From assembly GCA_022826535.1 (NCBI GenBank), contig JAJDUS010000003.1, positions 1-45,195 of the forward strand: a stretch of DNA of 45,195 nucleotides. Direction: 5' to 3'. Position 1 is the stretch's first letter; every line of letters starts with the position of its first letter. The notes under the pieces are model-generated. The model was given only the letters and a program-made list of their open reading frames with translations, had not been told where the DNA came from and did no database searches. Positions 25,621 to 34,264 of this stretch are shown here, piece by piece. This DNA comes from Prochlorococcaceae cyanobacterium jk18x1bzbins.87 (GTDB lineage Bacteria > Cyanobacteriota > Cyanobacteriia > PCC-6307 > Cyanobiaceae). Both the position numbers and the translations under genes were made by a program.

Positions 25621-26265
25621 CTACAGCGGCGCCACAGATACCAATCCCAGCCCCAACATTCGGGCATGGCCAATACCGGCTCTGATTCCTGCTGCCAGCG
25701 CTACGGAATCAGCAACCAGCGCCTGGCCTTCCAACAAGGCGGCGACCACAATCATTGTGTGGCCTTTTTTCTTGCGGCTGCAAACTTTGCCAGAGCGAAC
25801 CACCGTCGCGCTCACATGGTGGAGCCCCAGCCGCTCTCCTTGGCGTTGAAGCCAGCCCAGTTGATCGTCAGCCCTTGTCAGGCCTAGACGTTTTCGGTGG
25901 CTGCGGGCTGAACCTTGTACTTCCACACCTAGGGGAACAGTGGTGATGGTGGGATTGGCCAGCACCCGAAACCGCACCCACTGCCCTGGACGGATGACCT
26001 TCTCCGGCTCCCATACCCGCTGGGCCTGGTCCACCAACCAGTGCTCAGGGAGTTGTTGCCAGTTGGGTACATCCTTTGACTGAACCAGAACCACCGGCAG
26101 TTCGCCAGGGCGGGAGTCCTCCAGTCTCCATAAAAACGGAGACAAGCCGTCAGTTCTGACAAAGGCACGATTCAAGGTGCGGTGCATGTCGTAGGGATCG
26201 GCCAAATCCCGTCTGGCATCCCTGAATTGGAGATTGAGGGTGAGCTTGGAAAGGTAAAGGGTCAT
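25621..26265 (-). CDS. cas6e: Cas6e (CasE) crRNA endonuclease
   Basis: 214 residues, usual length. Cas6e cuts pre-crRNA at the base of the repeat hairpin. The conserved His is in DPYDMHRTLNRAF, and the C-terminal glycine-rich region is GIRAGIGHARMLGLGLVSVA. The start overlaps the cas5e stop (ATGA). Confidence 0.94.
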   Translation of the reverse strand: MTLYLSKLTLNLQFRDARRDLADPYDMHRTLNRAFVRTDGLSPFLWRLEDSRPGELPVVLVQSKDVPNWQQLPEHWLVDQAQRVWEPEKVIRPGQWVRFRVLANPTITTVPLGVEVQGSARSHRKRLGLTRADDQLGWLQRQGERLGLHHVSATVVRSGKVCSRKKKGHTMIVVAALLEGQALVADSVALAAGIRAGIGHARMLGLGLVSVAPL

Positions 26266-26927
26266 GGGTGTTGTCCTCCGTTGAGAGAAGCCGAGTGTGT
26301 GCAGACACGGCGGTGACCGAATTGCCGTTGAGAGAAGGAAGCTAGAGGTTGATCAGGCCTGACTTGACTGCCTTCTGGGTCCTCAATAACCAGCCGTAGC
26401 TTTTCTGGACGAGCTTGCTGCTCTTCCTTGCCCAAATCTTTGCCCAGGAACGGAGCGTGCTTTAGGGCCTCAAGCACAGGCTGATCCTGAATCCCACGAG
26501 CAGACAGGGGCACAGACGGGATGCAACTGCGACGACCCAGGCAGGGCATCCAGTGGGGATGGATCAGGGCCTGGTTGATCTGCTCCAGCAAGGGGCGTGG
26601 CCCCTCAAGTCCGACAAGGAAGGCCGCATCGGAGAGGTACCAGCGGTTGGAGACCACGGTGCGGAGCTTGGAGTCAGAAGAGCCGATAACATCCACAGCG
26701 GTGTGGAAGTCCCGTAGCAGGGTGCCTTCCTTGTCAACACGCACACCGAAACGGAGGCCAGCCAGGTCGTCGATGGGCTCTGTCCGGTCGCGCCCCATGC
26801 AGCAGCACAGCAACCCGATGACAGCGCTTTTGGAGGGTTCAGGAGCAGTTTGTCTGAGGTCAAACCGTGCGTCCAGCCCCCAGGACTGCAGCGGTCCCAC
26901 CAGTGGGATGAGCAGGGTGAACGGCAT
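26262..26927 (-). CDS. cas5e: Cas5e (CasD) Cascade subunit
   Basis: 221 residues starting MPFTLLIPLVGPLQSWGLDA, the standard Cas5e opening, then PSKSAVIGLLCCCMGRDRTE. Cas5e caps the 5' handle of the crRNA in Cascade. The ATG at 26925-26927 overlaps the cas7e stop. A longer frame upstream to 27002 lies wholly within cas7e and is not needed. Confidence 0.94.
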   Translation of the reverse strand: MPFTLLIPLVGPLQSWGLDARFDLRQTAPEPSKSAVIGLLCCCMGRDRTEPIDDLAGLRFGVRVDKEGTLLRDFHTAVDVIGSSDSKLRTVVSNRWYLSDAAFLVGLEGPRPLLEQINQALIHPHWMPCLGRRSCIPSVPLSARGIQDQPVLEALKHAPFLGKDLGKEEQQARPEKLRLVIEDPEGSQVRPDQPLASFSQRQFGHRRVCTHSASLNGGQHP

Positions 26928-28036
26928 CAGTTTTTCTCCTGAATGGCCGCGAGTGATTGCTCGATCAACTGGTCTAGCGATGCAATAGTGCTGCCTTCCC
27001 AAGCGTCGGTTAGATCCATAACCATCAATTCCAGGTTCAGGTTGTAGGCCTTGACAAGGGTGTTGAGGTGACCTTGGAGCCGTGTAACAGAGGCAGCGGC
27101 CAGACCATTCTTGTGTTCACTGTGCCAGACATGCTTTTGAAAAGCATTGGCCAGGGAAATTGGCTGCGTGTTGTGGACTGTAACACCAACAAATTCAGGA
27201 AGCGTGTGCGCTGCAAAGGTGTTCTGCTTGCCGGTGGGGATTGCCATGGCCGCGGCCCGCAGAAAAGCAGCAACACCTTTCAAGGCCAATGTTCGATCAT
27301 TGCCAAGATTGCTGACCAACTGGTCCAGATTCACTGCCGCATAGCGGTAGAGGCATGAGCTGTTGAACTCAACAGTGCCAAGCATTCCGGCATCAGCCTC
27401 GTCAGCCTGGGTAAAATCATCTACAGCGGTGAAGAAGTCGGACTCTCGGGTGATGCTATTGGTGGAGATGGCGTGTGCCACTTGCACCGCAGCATCCACG
27501 TTGAAGTCTTTGCGATCAGCAAGCATTCGACCAAACAAGGCAATGTCTACTGCGCGAGAGGTGCTGATGCATTCTGCAATCTTCTTCTTAAGATCTCCCT
27601 TGACGTGCTTCCCAGGGTCTTTCTTGAGCTTCTCGCTTGTCAATTCGCCCATGTTGTTCTTGATAATGTCAGTGAGTTGAGAAACACTTGTTTGACTCAG
27701 GAACAGCAGGTAATCAGTTTGCGGGGCCTTTTTCATTGACAGACCCACAACCTTCAGCGCGGTCTCGACAGCCGTGGCGGAATCAGGATTGCCTTGCTCC
27801 GCCAGCTTCTCTGAGATCAACGCAACAATGTTGCGTGTGCGGATGCCCAGTTCCTCATTGGTCAGAAGCTGGGAGTTGGCAAACATTTGCCTGGCCGCCC
27901 GCTTGAGGCACTGAGAGGAGACACGAGCCCGGCGCGTGCCGCCAAACATGGCATCTTTGGGAGCGCCTGTGTCGTCACGGTTGAGGCAAGAGGGAGCCAT
28001 GTTCTGGATGGCATGAAATTCGATGAAGAGAGACAT
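26927..28036 (-). CDS. cas7e: Cas7e (CasC, Cse4) Cascade backbone subunit
   Basis: 369 residues, usual length. The start FIEFHAIQNMAPSCLNRDDT and the following GGTRRARVSSQCLKRAAR are hallmarks of I-E Cas7. It also shows FNSSCLYRYAAVNLDQLVSN and AAAMAIPTGKQNTFAAHTLP. Six copies line the crRNA in Cascade. It is separated from cse2 by 74 bases. Confidence 0.96.
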   Translation of the reverse strand: MSLFIEFHAIQNMAPSCLNRDDTGAPKDAMFGGTRRARVSSQCLKRAARQMFANSQLLTNEELGIRTRNIVALISEKLAEQGNPDSATAVETALKVVGLSMKKAPQTDYLLFLSQTSVSQLTDIIKNNMGELTSEKLKKDPGKHVKGDLKKKIAECISTSRAVDIALFGRMLADRKDFNVDAAVQVAHAISTNSITRESDFFTAVDDFTQADEADAGMLGTVEFNSSCLYRYAAVNLDQLVSNLGNDRTLALKGVAAFLRAAAMAIPTGKQNTFAAHTLPEFVGVTVHNTQPISLANAFQKHVWHSEHKNGLAAASVTRLQGHLNTLVKAYNLNLELMVMDLTDAWEGSTIASLDQLIEQSLAAIQEKN

Positions 28037-28110
28037 GGGTACTGAGGTTGTGAAAGAACAGAGTGTGAAGTAGATAACAAACTCACGTTGTGAGGGTCAA
28101 CGGAAATACC

Positions 28111-28644
28111 TTATGCCGGAGCAACCTCCGGTGGTTGTCCCCAGAAGCTGCGAGCCCATCGGATCTGAACAGGACGATTGGAATAGTGCCACATCAGCAT
28201 GTCATCCAGTAGACTTGGCCAATCCAAGACAATGTGCTGGGAAGCAACCAGCGTGACAGCAGAACGCAGACGCCAACGAAGCTCATCCGCATCGGCATCC
28301 AGGAGGGCAGTGAATCGCTTCTCGATGGAGTCTGACTTCTCCTTGTCGCAGACACGACGCATGGCCTCAGGAAAATACACGGGCTTGCCCTGCTTCTGAG
28401 ACATGGATTTGTCTTTCTCCTGCCGACTCCCTTGAGCCCAGAGACCTGCGACGAGATAGACAGTTCTGCGCTTAAACTCATCCCTTTGCCCTATCCTCTT
28501 TTCAATCAACGGGAAAGTGCGAGCATCGGTTCCAGGCTCAAACATCAGGCTACGGCGCAGTGTGGCCCGAACAGAGGTGTCAGATTCGCTGCGCTTTTCG
28601 AGGGCAGAGAAAAATTCCGTGGAAGGGAATTGGGAGTCATCCAT
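28111..28644 (-). CDS. cse2: Cse2 (Cas11e, CasB) Cascade small subunit
   Basis: About 177 residues, helical and basic. Recognisable blocks are SDTSVRATLRRSLMFEPGTD, YLVAGLWAQGS, EKRFTALLDADADELRWRLR and VLDWPSLLDDMLMWHYSNRP. Two copies form the belly of Cascade and stabilise the R-loop. I use the ATG at 28642-28644 rather than a TTG three codons upstream. Confidence 0.92.
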   Translation of the reverse strand: MDDSQFPSTEFFSALEKRSESDTSVRATLRRSLMFEPGTDARTFPLIEKRIGQRDEFKRRTVYLVAGLWAQGSRQEKDKSMSQKQGKPVYFPEAMRRVCDKEKSDSIEKRFTALLDADADELRWRLRSAVTLVASQHIVLDWPSLLDDMLMWHYSNRPVQIRWARSFWGQPPEVAPA

Positions 28645-28728
28645 TGTGAGCAAAGAGATTGGGGTGACAAGTGAGCGGAAATCCTGATGACAGTCAATAG
28701 CCAGATGGAGATCGCAGACTGGTTTAGA

Positions 28729-30231
28729 TCATGCCGTCACCTCCTTGAGAGCCTTGAGAACCCTGCCCAATGCTTTACCAGCTCGACCTTCTGCCGCCAA
28801 AGCACGCCCATCAGATCCAAGAGCATTTCTGGACCGATTCCACCCCTGCAAGACAACCCGCTTCAGCGTAGCCTGCCAGTCTGCCAGCACCTGATGACCA
28901 TCCTTGCCTTTGCCCAGGTCATACACCAGCCCCCAGAAGCTTGGCTCTAGTATGGCCCAATAGTAGGCCATCACTTGGGTGGAATTCAACAGATCTTTCA
29001 CATCAGCAGTTGCTGGTGAACGTTCGCCGCCGTTTTGCAGCCAGGCTGAGCATAAAGCAAACAATGCCTCCTGTAGCTGACCGCCAGTAGACTTCGCCAA
29101 TTCCAGCGCCTTGTTGGCTACTCCGACGGCATCCCCTTGAGCGGCAAGCAGTCTGGGTGAGATGCGTCGGTCTTCGAGGCGCCACAGCACAATTTTGGCC
29201 TGATCCGGTAGCAGACCACCAGCCAGCAAAGTGATGGGATTGTACTTACCTTGAGCCATACGGATCGCCGCCGCAGTGCGGATTATCTCTGGTGGTTGAG
29301 ATCCCGATCCCCTGTCTCCTGTGAGTGCATGAAAGTCACGCCACATGGCACGGCTCTCACTCAGCTTTAGTGGAAAGAGCCCCTTTTTGCGACTGACCAT
29401 CGCCACCATGGGGTCTGAAGCTGGTGATTCCGCTGGCCTCAGACCCGTTCCGTAAAAAATACGGGTAATGGCGTCCCCAGGTTGAAGCAGCACGGCTCTA
29501 CTGAGCCAAGTGTATCGATCAGCGGGGCCAGTAGGGACAGTTGTAGTCTCAGGATCTGACTTCAGCACCTCGATTGTGGGCGGGAGCTTTTCCCAACTCG
29601 CTAGGTCTTGCTCGTGGTCAGTCTGAATTTGCTGTACCAGCGACAAGATCAACGTTTCCTGGAGCGTGCCTCCTGTGGGCATTGTGAGGAGGGGGCCGCA
29701 GGCCATGCCTTGACCACCGGAAGGGCGCAAGACTCTTACCAGCCCGCCAGGGGTGAACTGAAGATGAGCCACCAGAGCCACGGCAGCCTGATCTGGGGTA
29801 ATCGCTTCGGGGTGGGCGTCCAGGGAATGATCCCAGAGGAGACGCTCAGCGCCGGAAGACCGATCAGGAACAAGGCGTGTCCAAGGGACTGGCTTCAAGC
29901 CAGCCGTTGCCAAATCCGGTACTTGCAGAAACGGGTAGTCCGGGTGAAAGAGATCGAATCGTTCGGCCCAGCGCTCAAGGTAGCCCTCAAGCTTTTGGCT
30001 GGGCCAATCGTCAAGGAGAGCAGAGCGATTCTCCAGATCGCCAGGGCCGATAGCCCTGTGGCAGATGGCGAGAAGGAGGCGGTACAAGGACAATGCCTGG
30101 ATGGGGTTAGTCGTGCCAATTCCGCGCCACTTTGCGGGGTACAGGAGGGCGTCCTGCAAGGAGCCAAGGGTGAAAATGCCGTTGTTGGCGATTAAGGGGA
30201 TCCAGGGTTCTTTGAGCAGAGAGAAGGTCAT
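28729..30231 (-). CDS. cse1: Cse1 (Cas8e, CasA) large Cascade subunit
   Basis: 500 residues starting MTFSLLKEPWIPL, the conserved CasA opening. Further along are PDYPFLQVPDLATAGLKP and MPTGGTLQETLILSLV. Cse1 recognises the PAM and recruits Cas3. The open frame continues upstream to 30360, but that part is leader sequence with the mini-array, and the ATG at 30229-30231 matches the family start. A gap of 84 bases separates it from cse2. Confidence 0.95.
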   Translation of the reverse strand: MTFSLLKEPWIPLIANNGIFTLGSLQDALLYPAKWRGIGTTNPIQALSLYRLLLAICHRAIGPGDLENRSALLDDWPSQKLEGYLERWAERFDLFHPDYPFLQVPDLATAGLKPVPWTRLVPDRSSGAERLLWDHSLDAHPEAITPDQAAVALVAHLQFTPGGLVRVLRPSGGQGMACGPLLTMPTGGTLQETLILSLVQQIQTDHEQDLASWEKLPPTIEVLKSDPETTTVPTGPADRYTWLSRAVLLQPGDAITRIFYGTGLRPAESPASDPMVAMVSRKKGLFPLKLSESRAMWRDFHALTGDRGSGSQPPEIIRTAAAIRMAQGKYNPITLLAGGLLPDQAKIVLWRLEDRRISPRLLAAQGDAVGVANKALELAKSTGGQLQEALFALCSAWLQNGGERSPATADVKDLLNSTQVMAYYWAILEPSFWGLVYDLGKGKDGHQVLADWQATLKRVVLQGWNRSRNALGSDGRALAAEGRAGKALGRVLKALKEVTA

Positions 30232-30352
30232 GGGAGTGTGCAGAGAGAGTAAAACAGCAATCGACCACTTGAGCTTCAACTGACATAGCCATAACAGGTA
30301 GATGGGGAGACCGTGAGCGGAACAGGCAGGTGTGTTGGTCCAGCTTGTTAAC

Positions 30353-30445
30353 CGGCACATCCCCGCGTGTGCGGGGAACAGGGACCCCAGTCAATGGTCA
30401 AAACGGCATTTGATCAAGGTCCATCCCCACGTGTGTGGGGAACAG
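30353..30445 (-). CRISPR. two-repeat mini CRISPR between cas3 and cse1
   Basis: Two 29-base units (30353-30381 and 30417-30445) flank a 35-base spacer. The first differs from the main-array repeat near its start (CGGCACATCCCC). The second begins with A and carries CCCCAC-GTGT-GTGGGG in place of CCCCGC-GTGT-GCGGGG, a paired change that keeps the hairpin. A weaker half-repeat ending GAGCGGAACAG occurs at about 30315-30325. The orientation is the same as the main array. Confidence 0.85.
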
Positions 30446-30478
30446 TGACTCTAAACGCTGGACAGAGACTCTATGTTT

Positions 30479-32983
30479 TTAATGGATCACCAGACCCAAC
30501 TCAGAGTCTAAGTGCGCCATCAGTTCACCGTCTCGACTCTGAAACACACCATCGGCATCCAGCAGCAAAGCCTTGTGATGGCTCAGACCAGAACAGGTGG
30601 ACCACCTGGCCGGCGGCTGAGAGTCACGGATCGCACGGATTAATCTTTGGTGGCTGATGCGCAGCCAACGCCCCGCCAGTTCAGGGGCGCGTTCAACCAG
30701 GGATTCGCAATCAGCAGGAGACAACGGGATTACTGTCAAGCTGGGCTGACCAAGCCGCGTGCCAAATTCAAGGGCTCCCGACTCTGCCGCGTCATCGTCA
30801 ATCGGTGGTGTTGCCTGGTGAGTGCTCCAATCGCATGGTTCTGGCAGCGCTGCCTGGTGAGACTGCTGGGCCATTCGCTTTTGGTCATCCTTGTGCTTTG
30901 GGAAGGCATGAGCCAATTCCTTCTCAAGCTCCGGCCCGGGGGCAGGAGGCTTCCAGTCGCCATAAATCTGCTGAACCGCCAGGTCAATGTCGTTCGGCAG
31001 TTCCAACTCCGGATGTTTCTTCAGCCAGGCGTGGGATCTCAGCACAAGCCAGCGGTCGTAGATGTAGCTGGTGAGATTGTCAGGCGGCATCTCCTGGTCC
31101 AATCCCGCCACCAAAACAAGAGGTTCTTTGAACCCGTCAGGCCGCTGGCGATCATGGCGGTGGATTCGTCCCGCTCGCTGTAGCACCAGGTCAACAGGTG
31201 CCGGATCAGTGATGAGTACGTCCATATCAATGTCGAGAGACTGCTCCGCCACCTGGGTGGCCACCAGGACATGGCCTGTTTGCGCCGTTCCACACGGGCC
31301 AAACAGTTTCAACACTCTCTTTTCAATGTCGGTCCGCTCGTTCATGGGGAACCGTGCATGGAAAAGTGTTCGCTCTACTCCGGTGATTGCTTGGTAAACA
31401 GCTTGAGCCCTCTTGACTTTGTTCACCACAAGGAGCACGCGAGCACCGGCCTTGGCCATCTCGTGCGCACGTGCGGTCACGGCGTCTGGGTCAATTCCCT
31501 GGACCGACAAGCTCTGGTGACGGCTGGCTGGGAAGGACAGGGACTTGACGGAGCCGTGGGACGCCCAACTGATCCTGGGGTAAGGGTTGGACGGCACGGG
31601 AACCCTGCCAGCCCAGGCTTGCAGAATTGCGTCCCGTCGTACAGCAGGCAAGGTCGCGGACATGAGCACCACGCGACAGCCCAACTGCTGCAGCCAGCTT
31701 GTGAGCCGTTCAATCAGCCCGCCAGTGTAGGTGTCATAGGCGTGTACCTCATCAAGAATCACGGTGCGGCCTGCCAACCCAAAGAGGCGGACGAATCCAT
31801 GGCGTGCGTTCAGAACACCAATAAGCGCCTGATCCACGGTGCCAATTCCTTGCGGGCACAGAAGGCTGCGCTTTGAGCCACGAAACCACCAACCCGCCGT
31901 CACTGTGCTGTCAGTGGTTCCAGGGTCCACTTCCTGCAAACGGTTGGCTGCAACTGCTGGACCACCAGCGCCGTGTGCCAGGGCTAACTTAGTGGGTTGA
32001 TCGGTTGCACGTTCAAGGAATTTTGCCGTCCTGCCCATGAGTGCATTACTAGTAGCCTGCGTGGGCATCGCGACATAGAGGCCACGACGACCAACGGCAC
32101 ACCCAAACCCTGCCTCCGTCTTGCCCTCGCCCATAGGTGCCTCGATAACTACCAAGCCGGGTTCCTGCCCTAACTGGTCAAGTATCTTGGCCATATTTTG
32201 TTGCAGTGGACGGGGTTTCATGCCGTCAAGAGCCAATCCGATAGCGTCATCACCGCAGTCAACTGTGCGCAGTGCCGCTGCTTCCAACCCCACATCTGAA
32301 AGCGCCTTGACTGCAAGCCGCCGGCTTGCGGTGAACCATTTGGCGGGGTCGTTCTCCCAGCATTCAAGGCGGTCCCATCGGCATAGGGCCTCACTGGAGC
32401 CGATCCAGTCAGATACGGTGGTGAGCCCCATCAGCCACTGCAGGAATACCGCTTGTTGCGGTTTTTCCAGGGATAAGGTTGGGTAGCCGTCAGCGCCAAT
32501 CCCTTCCAGTAACTGGGTAAACAGGTGCTTATGGGCCTCATGCCATGCTGTGTCCAAATACTCTACTGAGCGCCCAGCTTTTTGCTGTTCAGTCGAATCA
32601 ATCAGGTGGCCGTGGTGCGCACCTACTGCTGAGGCAAGAAGCCAGGCGTCACACCTGGAAATTCCTTGTTGCACCAGTTGAGTGGTCAAAAGGGGGACGG
32701 TGCTGGCGTCATGGCGGTCGGGAGCGCCAGCAAGAAAAGGATAATTTGGAATGGAATCTCTACCCAGCTTCTTCTGGAAGCCCGGAGTGGCCTTACCTAA
32801 ATCGTGAAACCCCACCAAGGCTGACACCCATTCCGGGGAGCAGGGCATTGGGACAGGGCAGGGAATGGTCTGCTGGAGTTCAGAAGCAACTGCGGCCACA
32901 TCCAGCAAGTGGGGCAGCAAGGGGTAGCCGTTACTCTGACCCTTAGCCGGTGACTTGGCCCAGAGCGGTAGAGGATTGGCCAT
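30479..32983 (-). CDS. cas3: Cas3 nuclease-helicase, type I-E
   Basis: 834 residues. The N-terminal HD nuclease shows LLPHLLDVA, VGFHDLGKATPGFQ and the AHHG motif. The helicase shows Walker A in IEAPMGEGKTEAGFG, the box DEVHAYD, SATLPAVRRDA, and motifs V-VI in ATQVAEQSLDIDMDVLITD and LVLQRAGRIHRHDR. Cas3 is recruited by Cascade and degrades the displaced strand. All nuclease and ATPase motifs are intact. It lies first in the minus-strand cas order, separated from cse1 by 247 bases containing the mini-array. Confidence 0.96.
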   Translation of the reverse strand: MANPLPLWAKSPAKGQSNGYPLLPHLLDVAAVASELQQTIPCPVPMPCSPEWVSALVGFHDLGKATPGFQKKLGRDSIPNYPFLAGAPDRHDASTVPLLTTQLVQQGISRCDAWLLASAVGAHHGHLIDSTEQQKAGRSVEYLDTAWHEAHKHLFTQLLEGIGADGYPTLSLEKPQQAVFLQWLMGLTTVSDWIGSSEALCRWDRLECWENDPAKWFTASRRLAVKALSDVGLEAAALRTVDCGDDAIGLALDGMKPRPLQQNMAKILDQLGQEPGLVVIEAPMGEGKTEAGFGCAVGRRGLYVAMPTQATSNALMGRTAKFLERATDQPTKLALAHGAGGPAVAANRLQEVDPGTTDSTVTAGWWFRGSKRSLLCPQGIGTVDQALIGVLNARHGFVRLFGLAGRTVILDEVHAYDTYTGGLIERLTSWLQQLGCRVVLMSATLPAVRRDAILQAWAGRVPVPSNPYPRISWASHGSVKSLSFPASRHQSLSVQGIDPDAVTARAHEMAKAGARVLLVVNKVKRAQAVYQAITGVERTLFHARFPMNERTDIEKRVLKLFGPCGTAQTGHVLVATQVAEQSLDIDMDVLITDPAPVDLVLQRAGRIHRHDRQRPDGFKEPLVLVAGLDQEMPPDNLTSYIYDRWLVLRSHAWLKKHPELELPNDIDLAVQQIYGDWKPPAPGPELEKELAHAFPKHKDDQKRMAQQSHQAALPEPCDWSTHQATPPIDDDAAESGALEFGTRLGQPSLTVIPLSPADCESLVERAPELAGRWLRISHQRLIRAIRDSQPPARWSTCSGLSHHKALLLDADGVFQSRDGELMAHLDSELGLVIH

Positions 32984-33040
32984 CGTGCAAAAGGGGGGCT
33001 GATACGAATAACCATTATCCCCGGCAGGGGCTGTGGCGGT

Positions 33041-34264
33041 TTACTGAATCTGGTCAAAGACGCTGAGCATGGGTAGATACATGGCCATCAGGATGGAACC
33101 CACAATGCCGCCCACCACGAGGATCATCATGGGTTCCACCATGGCGGTGAGGGTTTTGAGGGTGGTGGTCACCTCTGCCCCGTAAAAGTCCGCAGTTTTG
33201 GCCAGCATGGTGGGGAGTTGACCTGTTTCTTCACCGATGGCCATCATGGTGATGGCCGTGTGGGGAAGCACGTCCTGGGACCCCAAGGCGATACTCAGCA
33301 GCTCCCCCTCCTCCACCCTGTGCTGGGCCTGGACAACAGCACGGTCGATGACCTGGTTGCGAATCACGGCCCGGGCAATCTCCAGGGCGGAAAGAATGGG
33401 CACACCGGCCCGGGTGAGACAGGCCAGGGTGTGGCAGAACTGGGCCGTGGTGGTCTTCCGCAGCAAATCACCAAAAACCGCCAACGCCAAGGTCCACTCA
33501 TCCCAGTGACGGCGACCGCGGGGGGTGTTCCGGGCCATGGATAGCCCGCCAAAGGCCAGCAGCACCATGACCAGCGCCCCTACGGCCCATGGTGAGCGCA
33601 GCCAATGGCTCAGATTCACCATGACCTGTGTAAACAGCGGTAGTTCAGCACCAAGTTCGGCAAAGATGCCCGCAAAGGTGGGAATCAGGAAAATGGTCAT
33701 GCCCAAAAAGGCCCCCACGGCCATCACCAGAATCATCAAGGGATAGGCGATGGCTTGTTGCAACTGGTTTTCCAGCTTGGCGTTGCTCTCCAGCACCATG
33801 GCCAGGTGGGCCAGCACCTCGTCCATCACTCCAGCAGCTTCCCCGGCCATGACCATGGCCACGGTCATGGCATCAAAGACCCGAGGCCAACGCTTCATGG
33901 CTTCCCCCAGGCTGTCCCCCTGCCGCACATCCAGGGAGACGGACGCCAGGGCCCGCTTGAACAGGGGAGAGCGTTGTTGCTCTGCCACCAGGTCCAGCCC
34001 CCGCACAATGGGCACGCCCGCACCCACCAGGGCGGAAAGCTTGCTGGCCCAGACAGCCCGCTCCCGGCGGCTGGGGGGGCGTTGGATCGTGAATGTCCAC
34101 CCCGCTGACGGGGGGCGCTCCGGCAGGGTTTGGATGGTGAGGGGGATCAACTGGCGGCGCTGCAACATGCGGCGCGCCTTCACGAGGCTGGCGGCCTTCA
34201 GTTCCACTGTTTTGGTGGCGCCCCGTTGATCTCGACAGGTGGCGGTGTAGTGCATGACTGGCAT
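33041..34264 (-). CDS. pilC: type IV pilus / type II secretion inner-membrane platform protein (PilC/GspF family)
   Basis: 407 residues with the duplicated T2SSF domain. Copy 1 has WASKLSALVGAGVPIVRGLD and AYPLMILVMAVGAFLG; copy 2 has FCHTLACLTRAGVPILSALE and VEPMMILVVGGIVGSILMAM. Membrane segments are in the expected places. PilC anchors the assembly ATPase and the pilus base. The start directly follows the pilB-like stop on the same strand, so the two form an operon. No pilT lies in the window. Confidence 0.9.
   Translation of the reverse strand: MPVMHYTATCRDQRGATKTVELKAASLVKARRMLQRRQLIPLTIQTLPERPPSAGWTFTIQRPPSRRERAVWASKLSALVGAGVPIVRGLDLVAEQQRSPLFKRALASVSLDVRQGDSLGEAMKRWPRVFDAMTVAMVMAGEAAGVMDEVLAHLAMVLESNAKLENQLQQAIAYPLMILVMAVGAFLGMTIFLIPTFAGIFAELGAELPLFTQVMVNLSHWLRSPWAVGALVMVLLAFGGLSMARNTPRGRRHWDEWTLALAVFGDLLRKTTTAQFCHTLACLTRAGVPILSALEIARAVIRNQVIDRAVVQAQHRVEEGELLSIALGSQDVLPHTAITMMAIGEETGQLPTMLAKTADFYGAEVTTTLKTLTAMVEPMMILVVGGIVGSILMAMYLPMLSVFDQIQ

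Noticed and set aside
26927-27002. Longer N-terminus for Cas5e
   Set aside because: It would lie within the cas7e coding region; the family start MPFTLL at 26927 is clear and overlaps the cas7e stop in the usual way.
30232-30360. Longer N-terminus for Cse1
   Set aside because: The extension would be translated from leader and mini-CRISPR sequence; Cas8e proteins begin at MTFSLLKEPWIP.
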